Shown: positions 47,383-56,435, numbered from the stretch's first letter. The stretch: DNA of 64,000 nt from Weissella confusa (GCA_041871065.1 CP168942.1:216501-280500), one strand, 5' to 3'. Made by a program: numbers and translations. The notes: generated by a model not told the origin, from the letters alone.

Positions 47383-48136
47383 ATGACAAATAAACTGATT
47401 ACGATTACAAGTGTCGTAGCGGTTTCATTACTTAGTCTTGCAAGTGCGGTGACCGCAGATGCAGATGAGTATCAAACTAGCGGCACAGTTGGATTCATCC
47501 CCAGCACTGAGGTGGTACCACCTCAGTGCTGGGGATGAACCCGAGGACGAAGTAACACCGGTTGATCCAACGCGACCAGATGGTAAGCCAGAACCTGGTA
47601 TGCCGGGTCCGTTGTCAATCGATTTTGCCTCAAGTTTTAACTTTGGTACGCATGCAATCACTAATAAGAATGTTAGTTATGATGCTGAAGCGCAAGAGAT
47701 TCAAACACGGGGTAAAGATGCCTATGTGCCTGATTATGTGCAGGTGTCTGATTACCGCGGTAATCGTGCAGGTTGGACACTGCAGCTTTCGCAAAATGGC
47801 CAATTTAAGACGAATGATGCAAAACACCCTTCAGTTCTTGATGGTGCAGTTATTTCATTAGACGACTCATACGCAGTTGGATTAACGAATGCTATTGCAC
47901 CAGATACGTATAATACAGCCTTGTCGCCTGATGGCAGCAAGACTGTTGTTATGGAAGCTGAAAAAGGTGAAGGAACAGGGACATGGATGATGCCTTGGGG
48001 ATACGATGGTGACTTGAAGCCGGACAAAGAAAACGGTGGTATGCTCATCGACCCAAAGGTATGCTTATCAATTCCTGGTACGACGCCCCGTGATGCCGCA
48101 ACATATACAACGACATTAACGTGGACACATTATTAA
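47383..48136 (+). pseudogene. WxL-domain protein gene broken by a palindrome-associated frameshift
   Basis: A normal WxL signal peptide starts at ATG 47383 (MTNKLITITSVVAVSLLSLAS) and runs TSGTVGFIPSTE, then enters a 46-bp perfect palindrome and stops at TGA 47536-47538 after 51 codons. The rest of the protein (DEPEDEVTPVDPTRPDGKPE, GPLSIDFASSFNFG, GWTLQLSQ) is open in the +1 frame from the palindrome to 48136. It also ends early: LTWTHY where paralogues have WSLEQVP or WILSDMP, so the second WxL motif is incomplete. The frame from ATG 47459 lacks a signal peptide. Inactive, phase-switched or a sequencing error are all possible. Confidence 0.8.
47494..47539. repeat. 46-bp perfect palindrome inside a WxL gene
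   Basis: Arms of 23 bp with no spacer: TTCATCCCCAGCACTGAGG plus TGGT, centred on GGTACC at 47514-47519. Two further flanking G-C pairs extend it after one mismatch. No T-run follows, so it is not a terminator. It carries the point where the reading frame changes. Confidence 0.97.
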
Positions 48137-48170
48137 TGTCCCATTACAACAAAAGTAAGGAACAATCATT

Positions 48171-48995
48171 ATGAAGAAGCAAGTAACTCTTTTTGCAGGT
48201 GTAGCTCTTGCTACGTTAGCCGTCACTCAAACGCCAATTCTAGCGGCGCAAATGTCTGATTATAAGTCAACAGGAACTGTTACTTTCCAACCGTCAAAGG
48301 ATACAACCAACCCGGTTGATCCGACGAATCCAGACCCAGACAAGCCGGTCAAGCCAACGAATCCAGATGGTACTGACCCACAAGCGCCACAAGCTGGCCC
48401 TTTGTCGATTGATTTTGCTTCATCAATTGATTTTGGTATTCAAAAAATTACATCAAAGACCGAAACTTACCAAGGTAGTGCGCAACAATACACGACGTTT
48501 GATGGTAAGAAGACAACTGGACCTGATTATGTGCAAATGACAGATAATCGCGGATCGTTTACGGGTTGGACGCTGTCAGTTAAGCAAAACGGTCAATTCA
48601 AGGGACAAAACAGTAATGCTGTTTTGGATGGTGCTGAAGTCACATTTGGCAACGCAAATCACCTAGGAATGACGACAGCATCAACAAACGCAACGGACAT
48701 CACGGCGCTAAAGTCATTTACGCTGGATCCGTTGTCTGGTAATGCCATTAACATCATGTCTGGCGCGGCAGCTAAGAATGCTGGTGACACAAACGAAACT
48801 GGTGGTACACACTTGATGCGTTTTGGTGACGCAACAGACATTGTTTCAACGGAAGTTAACGCTGATGGCTCAAAGCGTGGTGACACTGATAAGGCTGTCA
48901 CACTAATGGTGCCAGGTAAGACGGATAAGATGGCAGATAAGTATGCGACAGAATTCGAATGGATCCTAAGCGACATGCCAACTATCGTTAAATAG
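48171..48995 (+). CDS. WxL-domain surface protein
   Basis: 274 residues: signal peptide (MKKQVTLFAGVALATLAVTQTPILAA), linker with PVDPTNPDPDKPVKPTNPDG, and a full WxL domain with GWTLSVKQ and EWILSDMP. It is a paralogue of the 46609 and 47383 genes and intact. Ribosome site AAGTAAGGAA. It is followed by a moderate hairpin with T-run at 49024-49058 before the DUF916 gene. Confidence 0.85.
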   Translation: MKKQVTLFAGVALATLAVTQTPILAAQMSDYKSTGTVTFQPSKDTTNPVDPTNPDPDKPVKPTNPDGTDPQAPQAGPLSIDFASSIDFGIQKITSKTETYQGSAQQYTTFDGKKTTGPDYVQMTDNRGSFTGWTLSVKQNGQFKGQNSNAVLDGAEVTFGNANHLGMTTASTNATDITALKSFTLDPLSGNAINIMSGAAAKNAGDTNETGGTHLMRFGDATDIVSTEVNADGSKRGDTDKAVTLMVPGKTDKMADKYATEFEWILSDMPTIVK

Positions 48996-49023
48996 AGAAT
49001 ATTTTCGCATGATAAATGAGAAG

Positions 49024-49058
49024 TGGATGGTGAAGGAAAACTTCTCCGTCCATTTTTT
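49024..49058 (+). terminator. Possible weak terminator within the surface cluster
   Basis: TGGATGG (49024-49030) pairs with CCGTCCA (49046-49052; one G-U) over a 15-nt loop, followed by TTTTTT. GAGAAGT/ACTTCTC is an overlapping alternative. It probably reduces read-through into the DUF916 gene. Confidence 0.6.
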
Positions 49059-49096
49059 ATTAAGACAGAATAAACGCCTAAGAAAGAGAAAGAGAC

Positions 49097-50350
49097 ATGA
49101 ATTTAACAAAGAAGATTAAGCGCAGTCTGATTACCGTAGCTAGCCTAATTGCGACGGCTGGCATTGGTGTATTAGTGAGTAGCCAACCAGTATCAGCCAA
49201 TCAACTAACCTTTTCAGTTATGCCGGTTTTGCCAGATAACCAGGTAGATAAGACTGATGGTTTCTTTAATTTGAAGCTTGGTGCAGGTGAATCAGAAGAT
49301 TTAACGTTGCGTTATCAAAATAACACGAAGCGTCCAGTGACGGTGACAACTAAAGTAGCGCCAGCTAGCACAAACAACAATGGTGTTGTCGAGTATGGCC
49401 TAAACAAGATTAAGGCTGATAAGACCCGTCAATTTAATATGCAAGATTTGGTGAATGTACCGGAAAAAGTTGAGTTAGCGGCCGGTGAGACGAAAGAGGT
49501 TCCCGTCCATGTTTCTATGCCAAATCAAGCGTATGCCGGAATTATTGCCGGCGGATTAACGTTCTCGGATGAGACGCAAAATCAGCAAAATATGGATGTT
49601 AAGTCTACCGGAATGGCGATTAAAAACATCTATTCATTTCAATTAGGATTGCTGATGCGCCAGTCAAAGGATGCAGCATACAGTGATGATCAAATTCAAA
49701 AATCCGGCTTGAAGATGCATGAAGTTAAGCCAACTCAGATTAACTATCGAAATGTTGTCACTGCAAATTTGCAAAATCCATTGAATGTGTACGTTAACCA
49801 AATGGCGGTAACGGCCAAAATTTCAAAAGTCGGATCGTCAAAGGTCGTTTACCAATCTAAAAAAGACAATATGCAAATGGCGCCGAACACCAATTTCAAT
49901 TACCCGATTGCGTTAGGAGCTGGGGAAGCCATGAAGCCGGGAAAGTATAAGCTTGACTTGATGGCGTATGCGGACAAGAACCCAAAGGGACAGTTTACAA
50001 CGACAGACTTCAATACAAAGGGCGCCGATACGTATACGTATATGTGGCATTTTACAAAGACGTTTGAAATCAAGGCTGACACAGCAAAGCACTTCAACCA
50101 AAAGGATGTGACGATTCAACCGTTTAACTGGGAGTTACTAGTCATTGTGCTTGGTTTGCTATTGTTGTTGTTAGCGTTGTTCTTGTGGCTATTTGTCTTT
50201 AAGCGTCGCAAGGATGAGGAAGAAGTTGAAATTGAAGAAATTGTGCATGATCAAAATGGACAAGAATTGCCCATTATTCGTACAACCACGATGAAGGAAT
50301 ATAAGCGTCTTGTTAAGAAAGGAAAACAAGTCCAGATTGTAGAGCGTTAG
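49097..50350 (+). CDS. DUF916/DUF3324 surface protein (CscA-like)
   Basis: 417 residues: signal peptide (to about SQPVSA, residue 35), a DUF916 domain (peptidoglycan-binding, about 38-150), a DUF3324 domain (about 160-325), a membrane segment (about 350-373, LLVIVLGLLLLLLALFLWLFVF) and a cytoplasmic charged tail. It is the membrane-anchored scaffold of WxL complexes. The downstream sortase starts 6 nt after its stop. Confidence 0.87.
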   Translation: MNLTKKIKRSLITVASLIATAGIGVLVSSQPVSANQLTFSVMPVLPDNQVDKTDGFFNLKLGAGESEDLTLRYQNNTKRPVTVTTKVAPASTNNNGVVEYGLNKIKADKTRQFNMQDLVNVPEKVELAAGETKEVPVHVSMPNQAYAGIIAGGLTFSDETQNQQNMDVKSTGMAIKNIYSFQLGLLMRQSKDAAYSDDQIQKSGLKMHEVKPTQINYRNVVTANLQNPLNVYVNQMAVTAKISKVGSSKVVYQSKKDNMQMAPNTNFNYPIALGAGEAMKPGKYKLDLMAYADKNPKGQFTTTDFNTKGADTYTYMWHFTKTFEIKADTAKHFNQKDVTIQPFNWELLVIVLGLLLLLLALFLWLFVFKRRKDEEEVEIEEIVHDQNGQELPIIRTTTMKEYKRLVKKGKQVQIVER

Positions 50351-50356
50351 TGAAAA

Positions 50357-51133
50357 ATGGGAAAGCAAAGTTTTCAACACAGTAAAAAAATAAAAACGGT
50401 TATTATTGTGATTCTAACATTGGCGGCGGTACTGTTTTCTGTACCGTTTCTGCAGGATTTTTATACCTGCTATGTTAAGTCAACAACATCTGTAAAGTAT
50501 GTGTCGAAACTGCCAAAGGTTATTCAACCGGCCGAGACAATTCATGCGCCGACGTTACAGACTGTGATGAACATGAATACGCACGCTAGGACAGCCGTCG
50601 GACGTGTTGTGATGCCATCGGTAGGACTTGATGATGATATTTATGCTGGATTAACGAACGAAAATTTGTTTTATGGTGCCGTAACACTCTTTCCAAACAG
50701 AACGGTACGCAAGCACAACCTGGTGTTGATTGGACACAATATGGGGCACACAAAGGTGCATTTCGGTGTGTTGGAGGGCGCTAAGGTCGGTCAGAAGGCG
50801 TACTTGCAATACCTTGGTAAGTACTATCAATATACGGTTTACAAAACATCGACAATTTTAGAGACCGAAATTAATAAAGTGAAAGATACAGTTGATTCGG
50901 AATTAAGCTTAGTCACCTGTTCAGCACCAACGCGAACGCCAAAGCGTATTTTGGTGCAGGCAAAACTTGATGGTGAAATTACTAAACCGCGAAGTCAAGT
51001 CTATATGCAGCGGTCCCACATGAACATGGCAAAGAATACACAGAAATCAGTAGTCGGATACGACTTCTGGCCACTCTTTGTCATCTGGCTGGTCTACTTG
51101 CTTCTTGTTATTTTAGTTATTGTGTTGAAGTGA
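50357..51133 (+). CDS. Sortase
   Basis: 258 residues with an N-terminal membrane anchor (about 12-35), a sortase fold and a second C-terminal membrane segment (WPLFVIWLVYLLLVILVIVLK). Catalytic residues are in place: His in LIGHNMGH (about 126), Cys in LSLVTCSAP (about 187), Arg in PKRILVQ (about 196). Two membrane segments point to a class C-like enzyme, but I see no obvious lid motif, so the class is open. It is cotranscribed with the CscA-like gene, and its likely substrate is the LPNTG protein at 46174. Confidence 0.85.
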   Translation: MGKQSFQHSKKIKTVIIVILTLAAVLFSVPFLQDFYTCYVKSTTSVKYVSKLPKVIQPAETIHAPTLQTVMNMNTHARTAVGRVVMPSVGLDDDIYAGLTNENLFYGAVTLFPNRTVRKHNLVLIGHNMGHTKVHFGVLEGAKVGQKAYLQYLGKYYQYTVYKTSTILETEINKVKDTVDSELSLVTCSAPTRTPKRILVQAKLDGEITKPRSQVYMQRSHMNMAKNTQKSVVGYDFWPLFVIWLVYLLLVILVIVLK

Positions 51134-51276
51134 GTATGGCTAATTCACTTGCTAATTAGTTGTTAACAAGATAAGATGGATAAGTTACAAAAAGGACTGT
51201 TGCCAAAATCAAACGCAGTACGGACGCCGGATTGTGTCTAGTTTGAATTTTGTTCGTAGTTCGCGATATATAGAGC

Positions 51277-51305
51277 GCGATTGACTCCGCAATCGCAACT
51301 GGAGG
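51277..51305 (+). promoter_or_regulatory. cshA leader hairpin whose loop can pair with the ribosome site
   Basis: GCGATTG (51277-51283) pairs with CAATCGC (51290-51296). The loop ACTCCG contains CTCC, complementary to GGAG in the ribosome site GGAGG (51301-51305) only 4 nt downstream, allowing a pseudoknot that would mask translation. Function inferred. Confidence 0.5.
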
Positions 51306-51312
51306 AAATATT

Positions 51313-52896
51313 TTGAAGTTTTCAGAGTTGGGTCTTACACAAGACCTATTGACGGCCATCGAGAAGCATGGCTACGTAGAGGCCACGCCAATCCAGGAAC
51401 AAACGATTCCTTTGACCTTGGCTGGTAAGGACGTTATCGGACAAGCCCAAACGGGTACCGGTAAGACGGCCGCATTCGGTTTGCCAATCTTGGAAATGAT
51501 TGACACAGACAGCAACCAAGTACAAGCCCTTGTTGTCTCACCAACACGTGAATTGGCTATCCAAACACAAGATGAGCTATTCAAGTTGGGACGCGATAAG
51601 CGCGTTAAGGTACAAGCTGTCTTTGGTGGTGCAGATATTCGCCGCCAAATCAACGGTTTGAGCCACGGTGCTCACATCGTCGTTGGTACGCCAGGACGTT
51701 TGATCGACCACATCAACCGTGGCACGATTAACTTGTCTAACGTTAAGACTTTGGTCTTGGACGAAGCCGACGAAATGTTGAACATGGGATTCCTTGAAGA
51801 TATCGAATCAATCTTGAAGGCTGTTCCTGATCAACGCCAAACGTTGTTGTTCTCAGCAACGATGCCACCTGCTATCAAGCGTATCGGTGTGCAATTTATG
51901 ACGAACCCAGAGCACATCCAAATCGCTGCCAAGGAATTGACGACGGATTTGGTTGAGCAATTCTACGTTCGTGTACGCGACTTTGAAAAGTTCGACACGT
52001 TGACGCGCATCTTGGATGTGCAACAACCAAAGTTGGCTATCATGTTTGGTCGTACGAAGCGCCGTGTTGATGAATTGACACGTGGTTTGGAATTGCGTGG
52101 CTTTAACGCTGCCGGAATCCACGGTGACTTGACGCAACAAAAGCGTTCACAAGTTTTGAAGCAATTCAAGAACGGTGAGATCAAGATTTTGGTTGCCACT
52201 GACGTTGCTGCTCGTGGTTTGGACGTTTCTGGTGTTGACTACGTTTACAACTTCGATATTCCACAAGATTCAGAATCATACGTTCACCGTATCGGTCGTA
52301 CTGGTCGTGCCGGTGCTACTGGAACTTCTGTAACGTTTATCTCAAACGCTGAGATGGACTACTTGAAGGACATCGAAAAGTTGACTAAGAAGCGTATGCA
52401 ACCATTGAAGCCACCTACTCGTGAAGAAGCATTGGCTGGCCGTATGTCAGTTGCTGCTGATTCAGTTGAAGATGTCATTGCGGCAACTTCAGGTGCCGTT
52501 GACTCAGAAGTCATCGACAAGTTGGTTGAAAAGTACGATGCCAAGACTTTGGCAACGGCCTTGTTGGGTGCAGTTGCTAACGTTGCTGAGATGGACACTG
52601 AGTTCACGTTGTCACGTGAGCGTCCATTGCCTCGCAAGCGTTCTGGCTTCGGTGGTGGTTCACGCAACGGTGGTGGATACCGTGGTGGTCGTCGCGAAGG
52701 TGGCGAGCGTCGTGGCGGTGGATACCGTGGCCGTCGTGAAGGTGGTCGTGACGGACGTGATGGCGAGCGCGGACAACGCGAGCGTCGTTCATTCGACCGT
52801 GGTTCACGCACTGGATCAGGTGACCGTTCACAACGCGGTCGCTCAGGTGCACCACGTCGTCAATCACGTGACTTTGTCATCAAGAACAACGACTAA
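51313..52896 (+). CDS. cshA: DEAD-box ATP-dependent RNA helicase CshA
   Basis: 527 residues. Helicase motifs in order: ATPIQEQTIP (Q), AQTGTGKT (I), PTRELA (Ia), GTPGR, DEAD (LDEADEML), SAT, ARGLDV and HRIGRTGRAG (VI). A long Arg/Gly-rich C-terminal tail (about 435-527) binds RNA. CshA unwinds mRNA for the degradosome and for cold adaptation. Start is TTG at 51313 with GGAGG 7 nt upstream, a second regulatory hint beside the leader hairpin. Ends with a terminator. Confidence 0.95.
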   Translation: MKFSELGLTQDLLTAIEKHGYVEATPIQEQTIPLTLAGKDVIGQAQTGTGKTAAFGLPILEMIDTDSNQVQALVVSPTRELAIQTQDELFKLGRDKRVKVQAVFGGADIRRQINGLSHGAHIVVGTPGRLIDHINRGTINLSNVKTLVLDEADEMLNMGFLEDIESILKAVPDQRQTLLFSATMPPAIKRIGVQFMTNPEHIQIAAKELTTDLVEQFYVRVRDFEKFDTLTRILDVQQPKLAIMFGRTKRRVDELTRGLELRGFNAAGIHGDLTQQKRSQVLKQFKNGEIKILVATDVAARGLDVSGVDYVYNFDIPQDSESYVHRIGRTGRAGATGTSVTFISNAEMDYLKDIEKLTKKRMQPLKPPTREEALAGRMSVAADSVEDVIAATSGAVDSEVIDKLVEKYDAKTLATALLGAVANVAEMDTEFTLSRERPLPRKRSGFGGGSRNGGGYRGGRREGGERRGGGYRGRREGGRDGRDGERGQRERRSFDRGSRTGSGDRSQRGRSGAPRRQSRDFVIKNND

Positions 52897-52909
52897 TTAA
52901 TAACAAATG

Positions 52910-52947
52910 AAACCTCTGTTCAATTCTATGTTGAACGGAGGTTTTTT
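52910..52947 (+). terminator. Terminator of cshA
   Basis: AAACCTCTGTTCAA pairs with TTGAACGGAGGTTT (one mismatch), then TTTT. Confidence 0.92.
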
Positions 52948-53063
52948 ATTGCTCTGAAAACTGGCATATTGTTGTTTGCTTATTTTTAGTTTGGTTGAAT
53001 GATGTTACAGTAAAATGACGATAAACAGCGTATAATGAAACAATAATCTAGGAGGAAGTTAGC

Positions 53064-54548
53064 ATGATAATCGGACAAGGCATTGATGCCCAAATGATTA
53101 GTGATGTGACACGATTGGCGGAACGCCGACCAAAGTTTATTGACGTCATTTTGACGCCAGCAGAGCGCGAGGTTTTTGATAAGCGTAAGGGCAAGCACCA
53201 AATGGAGTTCTTGGCTGGTCGCTTTTCAATTAAGGAAGCATATAGCAAGGCCGTTGGAACAGGAATTGGTGGCGAAGTTCGCTGGCATGATATGGAAATT
53301 GTTCCAAACGAAGCTGGACAACCAGTCATGGTTAAGCACCCCAAGCAAAACGAGGCGGTGGCACATATTTCAATTTCTCATACAGGTGATACCGTACATA
53401 GTTCAGTTATTTTGGAGTCGTTGGCTTCTTTACACCAACCGGTCAGTGAGCGACGTCCGGCTTGGCTCGAAATTTCCGAGTCAGCGCTGGCTCATAACGT
53501 AGCTTATATTCGTGAGCTGACCGGCGCCGAACGCTTTTTTGCCGTTGTAAAGGCGAATGCTTATGGTCATGGTTTGCCACAAATCGTTAAGGCAGCTGAA
53601 GATGCAGGCGTTGACGGGTTTGCGGTGGCAACGATTGACGAAGGTATTTGGTTGCGTCACTTTGGTATCAAGAAGCCCATTTTTATTCTTGGTGTAACAC
53701 CGGCTGCGTATGTTGCTGATTTGGCGACCTTTGAATTGATGCCCGTTGTTGCAAGTGAAGCCTGGTTGGATGAAGCACTTGACCTTTTGCCGGCCGATAA
53801 GACATTGATTGCATCAGTTGGGGTTGATACTGGTATGGGACGCATTGGTATTCGTGACCGTGCCGAACTTGAGCGCGTCGTCGCAAAGCTAAATGATGCA
53901 GAAAACGTCGAATTCAAGGCGATTGGAATGCACTTTGCGACCGCTGATGGTGGCAACACAGCATACTTTGAGCAACAATTACAACGTTGGCACGAATTGA
54001 CTGATGGTCTTGATTTGCCAGCCAATATCTGGCGTCACTTAGCAAACTCAGGGACATCATTGTGGCACGAGCAACCAAGTACTGATTTGGTTCGCGTTGG
54101 TGCCGGCATGTATGGCTTTGATCCGTCACAAGGTGAATTGGCCATGCGTGAGATTCAACCGGTCTTGTCATTGAAGGCTGAGTTGGTTCACGTGAAGCAA
54201 GTTGAAGCGGGTGCATCAATCTCTTATGGTGCAACATATACAACTGACGAACCAGAATGGATTGGCACGTTGCCAGTTGGTTATGCTGATGGTTATCCAC
54301 GCGCATTGCAAGGCATGACCGCTTTATTGCCGGATGGTCGTGAAGTTGAATTGATTGGCCGTATTGCGATGGACCAATTAATGGTCAAGCTACCAGAAGA
54401 GTTGCCAGTGGGAACTGTGGTAACATTGATTGGGTCAGTTGGCGATAAGGCAATCACGTTGGTTGATCTTGCAAACAAGATGGGGACAATTCCGTATGAA
54501 ATTGCCACGGGATTGTCACCACGTTTGCCACGAAAGTTAGTGAAGTAG
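53064..54548 (+). CDS. AcpS-Alr fusion: holo-ACP synthase and alanine racemase in one ORF
   Basis: 494 residues in one frame. Residues 1-118 are a complete holo-ACP synthase (metal Asp in [10 protein letters not shown], then [30 protein letters not shown]) that puts phosphopantetheine on ACP. From about 128 ([16 protein letters not shown]) follows a complete PLP alanine racemase: Lys in [12 protein letters not shown] (about 163) and Tyr in ISYGATYTT (about 388), supplying D-Ala for the wall. The linker is only about 10 residues. In most relatives acpS and alr are adjacent separate genes, so this looks like loss of the stop between them. TATAAT at 53031 and AGGAGG support a single start. The mazF-like gene begins 10 nt after its stop. 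Confidence 0.88.
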   Translation: MIIGQGIDAQMISDVTRLAERRPKFIDVILTPAEREVFDKRKGKHQMEFLAGRFSIKEAYSKAVGTGIGGEVRWHDMEIVPNEAGQPVMVKHPKQNEAVAHISISHTGDTVHSSVILESLASLHQPVSERRPAWLEISESALAHNVAYIRELTGAERFFAVVKANAYGHGLPQIVKAAEDAGVDGFAVATIDEGIWLRHFGIKKPIFILGVTPAAYVADLATFELMPVVASEAWLDEALDLLPADKTLIASVGVDTGMGRIGIRDRAELERVVAKLNDAENVEFKAIGMHFATADGGNTAYFEQQLQRWHELTDGLDLPANIWRHLANSGTSLWHEQPSTDLVRVGAGMYGFDPSQGELAMREIQPVLSLKAELVHVKQVEAGASISYGATYTTDEPEWIGTLPVGYADGYPRALQGMTALLPDGREVELIGRIAMDQLMVKLPEELPVGTVVTLIGSVGDKAITLVDLANKMGTIPYEIATGLSPRLPRKLVK

Positions 54549-54558
54549 AGAGAGTAGT

Positions 54559-54921
54559 ATGGCAAATCGACATGATATTAAAAGAGGAGACATCTTCTTT
54601 GCCGATTTATCACCGGTAGTTGGTTCAGAGCAAGGTGGGCAACGTCCAGTTGTGATCATCCAAAATGACGTTGGTAATCAGCACGCGCCGACTGTCATTG
54701 TTGCACCCATTACGGCGCAAATTTCAAAACCCAAGATGCCAACCCACGTGGGCTTGCCATCTGAGTTAGAGAATACCGGTATTGCACGCGATTCAGTTAT
54801 TTTATTGGAACAAATTCGCACAATCGACAAGCGTCGGTTGCAAGATAAAATTGGTTTAGTGCCGGGTCACTTAATCGCTAAGCTTGATCAAGCGTTGGTG
54901 ATTAGTTTGGGGCTCGTTTAA
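54559..54921 (+). CDS. mazF: MazF/PemK-family toxin (mRNA interferase), no antitoxin adjacent
   Basis: 120 residues, usual MazF length: [30 protein letters not shown] with the catalytic Arg and VIVAPITAQ with the Thr. In Bacillus the alr-ndoAI-ndoA order puts the antitoxin between alr and the toxin; here only 10 nt separate them, so no mazE is present at this site. The toxin may use a remote antitoxin or be tolerated. Its gene is tied to the acpS-alr operon by spacing. Confidence 0.9.
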   Translation: MANRHDIKRGDIFFADLSPVVGSEQGGQRPVVIIQNDVGNQHAPTVIVAPITAQISKPKMPTHVGLPSELENTGIARDSVILLEQIRTIDKRRLQDKIGLVPGHLIAKLDQALVISLGLV

Positions 54922-54924
54922 AAC

Positions 54925-54945
54925 ACCCTTATTTTGCATAAGGGT
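54925..54945 (+). terminator. Weak hairpin after mazF
   Basis: ACCCTTA (54925-54931) pairs with TAAGGGT (54939-54945). The following T content is low, so termination may be poor. Confidence 0.4.
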
Positions 54946-54996
54946 TGCTGTTAACTGTTAAAATAATGACATTATAAAAAGAAGGAGGGCATACTC

Positions 54997-56325
54997 GTGG
55001 AACACTTTAATGTTGGTGTTATTGGTTCAGGACCTGCTGGCTTGTCAGCAGCCTTTCCATTACAAGCAGCTGGGCAATCAGTTGTTATTGTTGAAGAGTA
55101 TCTCTGGGGCGGTACCTGCCCTAATTATGGTTGCGATCCTAAGAAGGTTCTTTTGGCTGCAGTAGAAGCTAAGGAACAAGCTGAGTGGATGCAACACACA
55201 GGTTTGATTGGTCACAATGAGATTGATTGGCCTGCCTTGATGGAACACAAGATGGCCTACACGGATCCAGTTCCTGCACGTAAGATTGCGGGACTTGATG
55301 ATGCCGGCATTACCCACAAGTATGGTCACGCCTACTTTGTGGATGAGCACACGGTTTCAACTGGTACGGAAACGTTTACGGCTGACAAGTGGATTATTGC
55401 CACTGGTGCCCGTCCAGCTCGATTGGAAGTGCCTGGTGATGAATTCTTGCACGACAATGAAGACTTCTTGAACTTGCCTAAGATGCCAGAAGAAGTAGCC
55501 TTCATCGGTGCTGGATTCATTGCCATTGAGTTTGCTGGTATTGCCGCAGCAGCCGGCGCAAAGGTTCACGTTGTGGCTAAGCACGATGTGATTTTGCGTG
55601 AGTTTGATCAAGATTTGACGCAAGATTTGATTGCGCAAATGGAGAGCAAGGGTATCACGTTCCACTGGAACTTTGATACAGCTGCCGTTGAAGAAACCAC
55701 TGACGGTCGCTTCGATATCGTTGCTGCTGATGGACGTCGTGTCACAAGTGACATGCCATTCATCGCTGCTGGTCGCGCTGGTAACACTGAAGATTTGAAT
55801 CTTGAAGCTGCTGGTGTTGAAGTTGCTGGTAACGGTATTAAGGTAATGTCTGACTTGCGTACCACTAACCCAAACATCTTTGCGGTTGGTGACGTCGCAG
55901 AGTCACCAGTGCCAAAGTTGACGCCAACTGGTGCCTATGAGGCACGTTATGTAGCTGGTTTGTTGACTGGTACTGAGCCAGAAGAAATTTCATATCCGGC
56001 CATTCCAACGATGGTGTATGGTTCACCAAAGTTGGGTCAAGTTGGTATGTCAGCTGTTGAAGCTGAGTCAAAGGGCATGGAGGTTAACTCAATCGACATG
56101 ACACCTTGGCTAGCATACTGGCGTCACAAGGAGCCAATTGCTAAGGCTAAGGTTGTCTTGAACGAAAAGGGTGTTATCATTGGTGCGACGGTATTGAGTG
56201 CTGAAGCTGATGAGTTGTTGAACTACTTCACGGTAGCCATCAACCAAAAGCAAGACAAGTGGGCAATTAAGCACAACTTGTACTCATACCCATCAATCGC
56301 ATCAGATATGGGCTTCTTCGCTTAA
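54997..56325 (+). CDS. FAD-dependent pyridine nucleotide-disulfide oxidoreductase, atypical
   Basis: 442 residues, class I flavoprotein disulfide reductase fold like glutathione reductase or lipoamide dehydrogenase. FAD motif GSGPAGLSAA (about 10-19), redox pair in GGTCPNYGCDPKK (about 38-50), NAD(P) motif GAGFIAIEFAG (about 172-182), second FAD motif IFAVGDV. At the C-terminus homologues carry a catalytic His-Glu dyad (HPT.SE); here the segment reads LYSYPSIASDMGFF, with Tyr and Ser instead. The reaction is therefore uncertain; it may be a thiol-independent oxidase or have another substrate. AGGAGG site, strong terminator. Confidence 0.87.
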   Translation: MEHFNVGVIGSGPAGLSAAFPLQAAGQSVVIVEEYLWGGTCPNYGCDPKKVLLAAVEAKEQAEWMQHTGLIGHNEIDWPALMEHKMAYTDPVPARKIAGLDDAGITHKYGHAYFVDEHTVSTGTETFTADKWIIATGARPARLEVPGDEFLHDNEDFLNLPKMPEEVAFIGAGFIAIEFAGIAAAAGAKVHVVAKHDVILREFDQDLTQDLIAQMESKGITFHWNFDTAAVEETTDGRFDIVAADGRRVTSDMPFIAAGRAGNTEDLNLEAAGVEVAGNGIKVMSDLRTTNPNIFAVGDVAESPVPKLTPTGAYEARYVAGLLTGTEPEEISYPAIPTMVYGSPKLGQVGMSAVEAESKGMEVNSIDMTPWLAYWRHKEPIAKAKVVLNEKGVIIGATVLSAEADELLNYFTVAINQKQDKWAIKHNLYSYPSIASDMGFFA

Positions 56326-56338
56326 TAAAGATGAAATT

Positions 56339-56375
56339 AACGAGCAATCAGTGTTGAACTGGTTGCTCGTTTTTT
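56339..56375 (+). terminator. Terminator of the oxidoreductase gene
   Basis: AACGAGCAATCAGT pairs with ACTGGTTGCTCGTT (one wobble), then TTTT. Confidence 0.93.
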
Positions 56376-56435
56376 GCTTACTAAAAAGCGATGTTCACAA
56401 TTTCCTCACATTTATAAGGGAAATCATTCACTATT

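Noticed and set aside
47494..47539. The 46-bp palindrome as a transcription terminator
   Set aside because: No T-run follows on either strand and it lies inside coding sequence 110 bp after the start codon.
47459..48136. Treating the WxL frame starting at 47459 as an intact gene
   Set aside because: It lacks a signal peptide and ribosome site and begins within the palindrome-disrupted region, while a proper signal peptide exists in the other frame from 47383.
53064..54548. Explaining the AcpS-Alr fusion as a frameshift artefact
   Set aside because: The frame is continuous with conserved residues of both enzymes on either side of a plausible linker; an indel artefact would have to remove a stop and keep frame, though reads should still be checked.
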